Positions 59,403-64,000 of a DNA stretch of 64,000 bases are shown here, in pieces. Below the pieces are notes generated by a model, which saw only the letters and a program-made list of their open reading frames with translations, did not search any database and was not told the origin of the DNA. This stretch comes from Roseomonas genomospecies 6 (lineage in GTDB: Bacteria > Pseudomonadota > Alphaproteobacteria > Azospirillales > Azospirillaceae): the NCBI RefSeq assembly GCF_008365375.1, contig NZ_QOKW01000012.1:1-64000 (forward strand). The letters run 5' to 3'. Each line of letters starts with the position of its first letter. The stretch's first letter is position 1. Made by a program: the position numbers and the translations under genes.

Positions 59403-60713
59403 ATGTCGGCTTCCGTGCGCTTGTATGGGCTTTCCGTCGGTACGCTGACCGCCTCACGGGATGGTTCCTTGTCCTTCGAGTACCTCCCGAGCTGGATCAC
59501 CGCGGCGAGCTCTGGCAACGCTCAAGCGCATGGGATTTCGGCGAAGATGCCGGTAGGCGAGGGCGTCTACGGCGAGGACAAGGCGGGCCCGTATTTCGAC
59601 GGGCTTCTTCCGGACAACACGAACGTCCGGGCGACGCTGGCGCGATACTTCAAGGTGGACGCCAGCGACGACTACGGCCTGCTGACGAAACTGGGGCGGG
59701 AATGCCCGGGCGCCATCTCCATCGTCGCGCCCGAAGCGGAGGTCGTACCAGAGGATCGAGTGCTGCCGGAGTACGATGTTCTGGACGACGCGCGCTTGGC
59801 GCAGCACATCCGGGACCTCCCTCGACGGCCTTTGTTCGTGGATGCCGACGGGGAGCTCAGGCTGTCGCTGCCGGGTGTCCACCACAAGACGGCGGTGTTG
59901 CTGGCCCAAGGGCAGGTTGCCCTGCCGCGCGGCCGGACACCGACCTCGCACATCCTGAAGGTCGACATCGACGGCCTCCCGGACTCGGTGCGGGTCGAGC
60001 ACTTCTGCCTGCGCGCCGCCGCAGCCGTCGGCCTCGACGTCCCACGTTCCAGCATCCGGCGGGCGGAGGACATGGTGTACATGCTGATCGCACGCTACGA
60101 CCGCACGCTCATCGAATCACAGGGCCAGCGGTATCTGCGCCGCGTGCACCAGGAGGATTTCTGCCAAGCTCTCGGCCGTTACCCGCGTGAGAAGTACGAA
60201 AAGGACGGAGGCCCCGGCTGGGCTGAGTGTTTCGAACTGATGGCTCACACGGTAGACCCGGCCGCGGCGCGCCAGGAGCTTCTGGGACGAGCCGTGTTCC
60301 AGTTCCTGATCGGCAACCCGGACGCGCACGCCAAGAACTACTCGCTGGTCTACCGCGGCGACCGCATGGCGCTGAGCAAGCTCTACGACGTGAACAACGC
60401 GGCTGCCTTCCGCAGCCACTACAAGGAACAGCGCCCGCGATTGGCCATGTTCGTGGGAGGCGAACGCGATCCGGTGCAGCTGACACTGGACCATTGGGAC
60501 GCCTTTGCCGAAGAGGTTGGGGTGAGGAAGAGCATCGTGCAGGAGCGTCTTCAGGACTTGGCCTCGCGCCTGCCGGATCGTATCGCCGAGGTGCGCGAGG
60601 CATGCCGCGGGACCGAAGCCGACAGCCCTCTGCTCGACCTCGTCGTCGACGATGTCCGCGAGCGGAGCGCCCGGGTGTCGGCGTGGTTCGCCGGAAACAA
60701 GCCGCGCCGTTGA
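59403..60713 (+). CDS. hipA: HipA-like Ser/Thr kinase toxin
   Basis: 436 residues, about E. coli HipA length; the start follows the antitoxin stop by one base. Motifs align throughout: 'GLLPDNTNVRATLARYF', Gly-rich loop 'LSLPGVHHKTAVLL' (with Ser155 at the autophosphorylation position), 'RTPTSHILKVD', 'ARYDR', 'QEDFCQALG' and 'KYEKDGGPG'. The catalytic 'GNPDAHAKN' has D307 and the metal-binding 'KLYDV' has D329. It should phosphorylate a translation factor, glutamyl-tRNA synthetase in the E. coli case, and cause growth arrest. All active-site residues are present, so it is probably functional. Confidence 0.93.
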   Translation: MSASVRLYGLSVGTLTASRDGSLSFEYLPSWITAASSGNAQAHGISAKMPVGEGVYGEDKAGPYFDGLLPDNTNVRATLARYFKVDASDDYGLLTKLGRECPGAISIVAPEAEVVPEDRVLPEYDVLDDARLAQHIRDLPRRPLFVDADGELRLSLPGVHHKTAVLLAQGQVALPRGRTPTSHILKVDIDGLPDSVRVEHFCLRAAAAVGLDVPRSSIRRAEDMVYMLIARYDRTLIESQGQRYLRRVHQEDFCQALGRYPREKYEKDGGPGWAECFELMAHTVDPAAARQELLGRAVFQFLIGNPDAHAKNYSLVYRGDRMALSKLYDVNNAAAFRSHYKEQRPRLAMFVGGERDPVQLTLDHWDAFAEEVGVRKSIVQERLQDLASRLPDRIAEVREACRGTEADSPLLDLVVDDVRERSARVSAWFAGNKPRR

Positions 60714-60829
60714 TCCGTTCTCCTTGGGTGATTCCAAAAACATTGAGCTGAATCAGGCGCTTACTTGGGGAAAACCGGGAGAATCATTGACTCTAAAGGG
60801 TGGTGGCTGATGGGGTTCTGGTTGACCTT

Positions 60830-60858
60830 GGTCAATGACCGGACCCACTGTATGAGTT
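60830..60858 (+). promoter_or_regulatory. Putative promoter of the oxidase operon
   Basis: TTGGTC (60830-60835) and TATGAG (60853-60858), 17-bp spacer. TTGACC-TT-GGTCAA (60824-60837) is a perfect dyad over the -35 box and a possible operator, but it is unlike the CueR box. Confidence 0.45.
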
Positions 60859-60908
60859 ATGCCTGAGCTGACCTGGGCACACCCGGGTCGAGCGTAACGA
60901 CGGCAGAC

Positions 60909-61247
60909 ATGAAGCGATTGGGACACATCTTCGCCGTGCTGGTGTTCGCCTTCGCGCTCCTGGTGGGCGCGGCGGGCGGAGCCATGGCGCATGTGGACGC
61001 TCATGGCCGCTCGGTGGACCACAGCTCCCATCACATGCCGTCACCTACGGCCCCGTCGCATGGTGACTCCCACAAGGCCGCCCTGGTGGTCGTGGCTCCG
61101 TGTTGCCCGGCGGCTGAGGCCCCGACGGGCCATGCCATCACCGTCTCCGTGACGACGGTCGAGACGTCTTGGCATCCTCGGCCGGACTACGTCCCGAACG
61201 CTCGGGACATCACCCCGGACACGCCCCCTCCGAAGACCAGCCTCTGA
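60909..61247 (+). CDS. Small exported His-rich protein
   Basis: 112 residues, ATG 60909. Signal peptide 'IFAVLVFAFALLVGAAGGAM' ending AMA-H, then His-rich 'VDHSSHHMPSPTAPSHGDSH' and a 'PCCPAAE' motif. Similar in plan to 58196-58585, so a periplasmic metal-binding protein is likely. It is the first gene of the oxidase-like operon and may help deliver copper to the CuA site of the next product. Confidence 0.75.
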   Translation: MKRLGHIFAVLVFAFALLVGAAGGAMAHVDAHGRSVDHSSHHMPSPTAPSHGDSHKAALVVVAPCCPAAEAPTGHAITVSVTTVETSWHPRPDYVPNARDITPDTPPPKTSL

Positions 61248-61347
61248 TCGGCCGAGCGCTCTGACGTCTGCGTCGGAAGCCCGGCCACGCGCCGCGTTCG
61301 CGCGGTGCCGCACGTGTTTCCGACTACGCGATCAGAGGACTCTCACC

Positions 61348-62004
61348 ATGCCTGAGAGGCATTTGACGACCCGTCGCGGCTTCATCGCCGGACTGGGCTT
61401 CGGCGCCGTCTCCCTGTACGGCGCCTGGGCGGCCTTCGGCGCCGCACCGCTTCCTTTCGGCGGCAAGACGGCTGCTGCCCCCGAACCCGACGCTCACGGC
61501 GGTGGTCATGGCGGCCATGGTGCCGCCGAAGCGCCCGCCGAGGCCGGTGGGCACGGTGGTCACGGGGCTTCGGCGGGCGTGGCGCCCGAGGAGTTCCGCT
61601 TCGAGCACGACTACTTCGTCCAGCGCTACGCCCAGAAGGACGGCAGCGTGAACCCGCACGTGAGCGAGGACACGCACAGCCATGCGGCCGAGGGGCACGA
61701 CCACAGCCACGACACCGGAGGCGAGCCGGTCGACGTCTACCTGATGGCGCAAAAGTTCGCCTACAGCCCCGATGTGCTGCGCCTGAAAGCTGGACAGCCC
61801 TACCGGTTCCGCATGATGGCCGACGACATCACCCACGGCGCGTCGATCCAGCTGGGCTCCGCCAGCCGCATCATCCGTCTGCGTCCGAACACGGTCACCG
61901 AGCAGGTCATCACCTTCACCAGGCCGGGCGAGTACCTTGTGTACTGCACCGTCTACTGCGGCCAGGCGCACGACGCCATGATGGGCCGCATTGTCGTCGC
62001 CTGA
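61348..62004 (+). CDS. Cytochrome c oxidase subunit II-like CuA protein
   Basis: 218 residues, ATG 61348. A Tat-like start 'TTRRGFIAGLGFG', then a long His/Gly-rich insert (about 48-75 and 104-122: 'GGGHGGHG', 'HSHAAEGHDHSHD') that is not part of normal subunit II. The C-terminal cupredoxin keeps all CuA ligands: H163 in 'DITHG', then C200, C204, H208 and M211 in 'CTVYCGQAHDAM'. It resembles the short subunit II of ba3-type (B family) oxidases. The His-rich insert could hold extra copper. Confidence 0.88.
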   Translation: MPERHLTTRRGFIAGLGFGAVSLYGAWAAFGAAPLPFGGKTAAAPEPDAHGGGHGGHGAAEAPAEAGGHGGHGASAGVAPEEFRFEHDYFVQRYAQKDGSVNPHVSEDTHSHAAEGHDHSHDTGGEPVDVYLMAQKFAYSPDVLRLKAGQPYRFRMMADDITHGASIQLGSASRIIRLRPNTVTEQVITFTRPGEYLVYCTVYCGQAHDAMMGRIVVA

Positions 62005-62020
62005 GTGGATGGAGGAGACC

Positions 62021-63715
62021 ATGAACATGATGTCTAAACCCTCCGCCCCGATCGGCGCCAAGCCCACCCTGACCACGCGGATCGCTGCCTTGCCGACACC
62101 CGACAAGGCCCTTCTCAAGCTGCTGTTCGGCGCCGCCCTGCTGGCGCTCGGCCTCGGCCTCGCCGGTGGCTTCGTGACGGCACTGGCCCGCGCCGGTGCG
62201 CTGACCTTCTTCCCCGACGATGCCTACCGCCTGCTGACACTGCACGGCGTGTCCGTGTTCTTCTACTGGCTCTACCTGATCCAGGCGGCGCTGCTGCTGG
62301 TGCTGGCGGCCGCTGAAAATGGACGTGGGCTGGCCCTGCGCCCGTTCGCCTGGCTCGGCGCTGCCCTCATGCTGGTGGGCTTCGGTGTCAGCGAGTGGAT
62401 CTCCTACACCGGCACGCCGCTGCTCTACGACGGCAGCCCCGAACTCGCCGCGGACGACCCGCGCTCGGTCGGCTTCTTCGCGCTCGGCTACCTGCTGCTC
62501 TCGGGCGGCTTGGTCGCCTCGGCGATCAGCGGCATCGCCACGGTGCTCCAGCCGCGGCTGCGCGGCGAGGCGGACGAGTTCACCGCCGTCGGCTTCGCCC
62601 TGTTCGCCTGGGCGGGATTCCTGGTGGTCAGCGCCATCGCCGCGACCAACGCCTTCCTGCCCGGCGTGCTGTGGTCCCTGGGGATGGGGTCCTTCCCGGC
62701 CGACCACGGCACCGAGTGGCACATCCTGTTCCACAACCTGCATTACCTGCCGCTGATGGCGACGGTGCTGGTGTGGTACGTGCTGACCGAGCACCTGACG
62801 GGCGTGAAGTCGATCCACGGCGCGCGGCTGTCGAAGATCGTCTTTGCGGCGTACCTGGTCTTCGTGCCGCCGACGAGCCTCTACCATATGTTCCTCGAGC
62901 CCAACCTGTCCGAAGGGGTGCGCGTCGTCGGCTCGCTGCTGTCGCTGTTCGTCTCGGTGCCGACGCTCGCGGCCTTCGCCATCATCGTCTCGTCGCTTGA
63001 AGCCAGCGCGCGGGCGCGTGGCGCGACCGGCTTCTTCGGCTGGATGCGCGGGCTGCCCTGGGACAACCCGGCCATGGCGAACATGGGCTGGGCGGTGGTG
63101 AACATGATGCTCGGCATCACCTTCGCCTTCGTCCTGATCCAGGGCGAACTGGCACCGATGCTGTCCGACACGTTCTTCGTCCCCGGCTACTTCCACTTCT
63201 TCGCCGTCGGCGTGCTGACCCAGACCTTCCTGGCCGCCATGATGGTGATGCTCCCGGCGCTCGGCGGCGGCTCGCTGTGGCGTCCGGCGGTGCTGAAACG
63301 CATGCCGGTCATCGTCACCATCGGCTTGGTCATCTTCGGTGCCGCGGGCATCACGGCCGGGTTCATGGGCGTGCCGCGCCGCGTGTTCGACGTCAGCTAC
63401 GGCGGCATGGCCCCGGCCGCGTGGCCGGTGCTGATGGCGCTGGTTGGCGTCGGCGCCACCATCTTCGCCGTCGCCATTTCGGTCACCGTCTACGGCGTCG
63501 TCCGCACGCTGCTGTCCCGGCGTGCGCCGGTCGCGACGGAGGTGCCGGTGGTCGACTGGCAGACCGGGGCACGCGGCGTCGGTGCGGCGCCCGCCTGGAC
63601 AGGGCCCGTGTCGGTCGCGGCTCTGGTCGCCGCGATGTACGTCTTCACCATCATCGCGTTCCAGCTGATCCAGTCCCTGCCGATCATCGCCATCGGCGGC
63701 GGCCACGGCCACTGA
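62021..63715 (+). CDS. Divergent ba3-like heme-copper oxidase subunit I
   Basis: 564 residues, ATG 62021 with GGAGGAGA upstream. It aligns along its length with Thermus ba3 subunit I ('FFGWMRGLPWDNPA' is nearly identical). The low-spin heme ligands H75 and H392 are kept, and so are the CuB ligand H238 and the cross-link Tyr242. But the position of ba3 H282 is Tyr288 and that of the high-spin heme ligand H384 is Tyr390. So one CuB ligand and the axial heme ligand are both Tyr. Whether it reduces oxygen, nitric oxide or something else cannot be told. It is encoded with CuA subunit II and a small membrane subunit. Confidence 0.85.
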   Translation: MNMMSKPSAPIGAKPTLTTRIAALPTPDKALLKLLFGAALLALGLGLAGGFVTALARAGALTFFPDDAYRLLTLHGVSVFFYWLYLIQAALLLVLAAAENGRGLALRPFAWLGAALMLVGFGVSEWISYTGTPLLYDGSPELAADDPRSVGFFALGYLLLSGGLVASAISGIATVLQPRLRGEADEFTAVGFALFAWAGFLVVSAIAATNAFLPGVLWSLGMGSFPADHGTEWHILFHNLHYLPLMATVLVWYVLTEHLTGVKSIHGARLSKIVFAAYLVFVPPTSLYHMFLEPNLSEGVRVVGSLLSLFVSVPTLAAFAIIVSSLEASARARGATGFFGWMRGLPWDNPAMANMGWAVVNMMLGITFAFVLIQGELAPMLSDTFFVPGYFHFFAVGVLTQTFLAAMMVMLPALGGGSLWRPAVLKRMPVIVTIGLVIFGAAGITAGFMGVPRRVFDVSYGGMAPAAWPVLMALVGVGATIFAVAISVTVYGVVRTLLSRRAPVATEVPVVDWQTGARGVGAAPAWTGPVSVAALVAAMYVFTIIAFQLIQSLPIIAIGGGHGH

Positions 63716-63731
63716 GCGCAGGAGATCCGTC

Positions 63732-63920
63732 ATGAAGAACGATGAACTCTGGCTGACCGCGGCCATCGTCGCCGTCTGGGCCGTCCTCGCCGCCGTCTAC
63801 GCCCTGGTCCCCAGCCTCGGGATGCCGGGCTACGTCCGGGTCTGGGGCGGAGGCGCCGTGGTGTTCCTGGTGCTCGCCGGGGTGCTGGTCGCCGTCGGCA
63901 GAAAGCCCCGTAAAGGCTGA
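63732..63920 (+). CDS. Small membrane subunit of the oxidase operon
   Basis: 62 residues, ATG 63732 with AGGAGA upstream. Two membrane helices: 'LWLTAAIVAVWAVLAAVYAL' and 'VWGGGAVVFLVLAGVLVAV'. It lies 16 bases after subunit I, the position of subunit IIa or CcoQ-like small subunits. No catalytic residue is expected. Confidence 0.75.
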   Translation: MKNDELWLTAAIVAVWAVLAAVYALVPSLGMPGYVRVWGGGAVVFLVLAGVLVAVGRKPRKG

Positions 63921-63937
63921 CTGGATCTGGAAACGGG

Positions 63938-63976
63938 CTTCGGCCCCACCATCGGCTGACGGTGATGGGGCCGAAG
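63938..63976 (+). terminator. Terminator-like hairpin after the oxidase operon
   Basis: CTTCGGCCCCA (63938-63948) pairs with TGGGGCCGAAG (63966-63976), 11 bp, 18 bases after the last gene. The tail is not T-rich. Confidence 0.6.
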
Positions 63977-64000
63977 TCACTTCTCGAAACGGATGGAGCG

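Noticed and set aside
61916..63766. 616-codon minus-strand frame
   Set aside because: Antisense shadow of the oxidase subunit I gene.

Overview
The window reads as part of a large plasmid or secondary replicon of a GC-rich alphaproteobacterium. An Azospirillum-like member of the Rhodospirillales is my best guess. That placement is inference from high GC, an RPA-type initiator with iterons, ParA, CtrA-like winged-helix proteins and HME-RND/Cu-ATPase clusters; no rRNA or tRNA is present to test it.

Layout. (1) 1-22.5 kb is accessory DNA: short operons of unrecognised proteins, tandem winged-helix-like repeat genes (998-3498), a three-gene operon with touching stop/start codons and a near-consensus promoter (4261-5772), nucleases (GIY-YIG, PD-(D/E)XK-like, two HNH), an orphan HicB, a serine recombinase with a companion protein that repeats its C-terminal motif (14853-16282), two paralogous XRE-type regulators around it, and a metallophosphoesterase. 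(2) 22.5-33.4 kb is the replication/partition zone set in decayed DNA: repA (24517-25527) between two iteron clusters, parA plus a DUF3102-like partner (27293-28685), and two parS-like palindromes (28793-28926). Most other coding here is broken by single-base frameshifts. (3) 33.4-42.6 kb holds a hairpin array that looks like a terminator-ended antisense RNA, a DinG/XPD-like helicase, two CtrA-like regulators without a clear phosphoacceptor, and an archaeo-eukaryotic-type primase. (4) 42.7-58.8 kb is a long minus-strand metal (copper/silver) resistance block: YqaA-like protein, CopA-type ATPase, cytochrome c, HD-GYP protein, M48 protease, BNR-repeat protein, CusA/CzcA-like RND pump with adaptor and outer-membrane factor, ICMT-like enzyme, DUF2933 and Spy-like proteins. 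CueR-type operators lie before the ATPase and before the distal operon head. (5) 58.9-60.7 kb is a hipBA module with four operators at exact 39-bp spacing. (6) 60.9-63.9 kb is a three-gene terminal-oxidase-like operon; subunit II keeps its CuA ligands, but subunit I has Tyr at two active-site His positions.

How parts fit. The helicase, primase, CtrA-like factors, RepA and ParA are consistent with a self-maintaining replicon, with hipBA as a possible stability module. The copper block and the unusual heme-copper protein may belong together as a copper/redox adaptation cargo. The strongest candidates for something undescribed are the hairpin RNA facing the helicase leader, the altered heme-copper oxidase homologue, the 39-bp phased hip operators, and the detached recombinase-tail protein.
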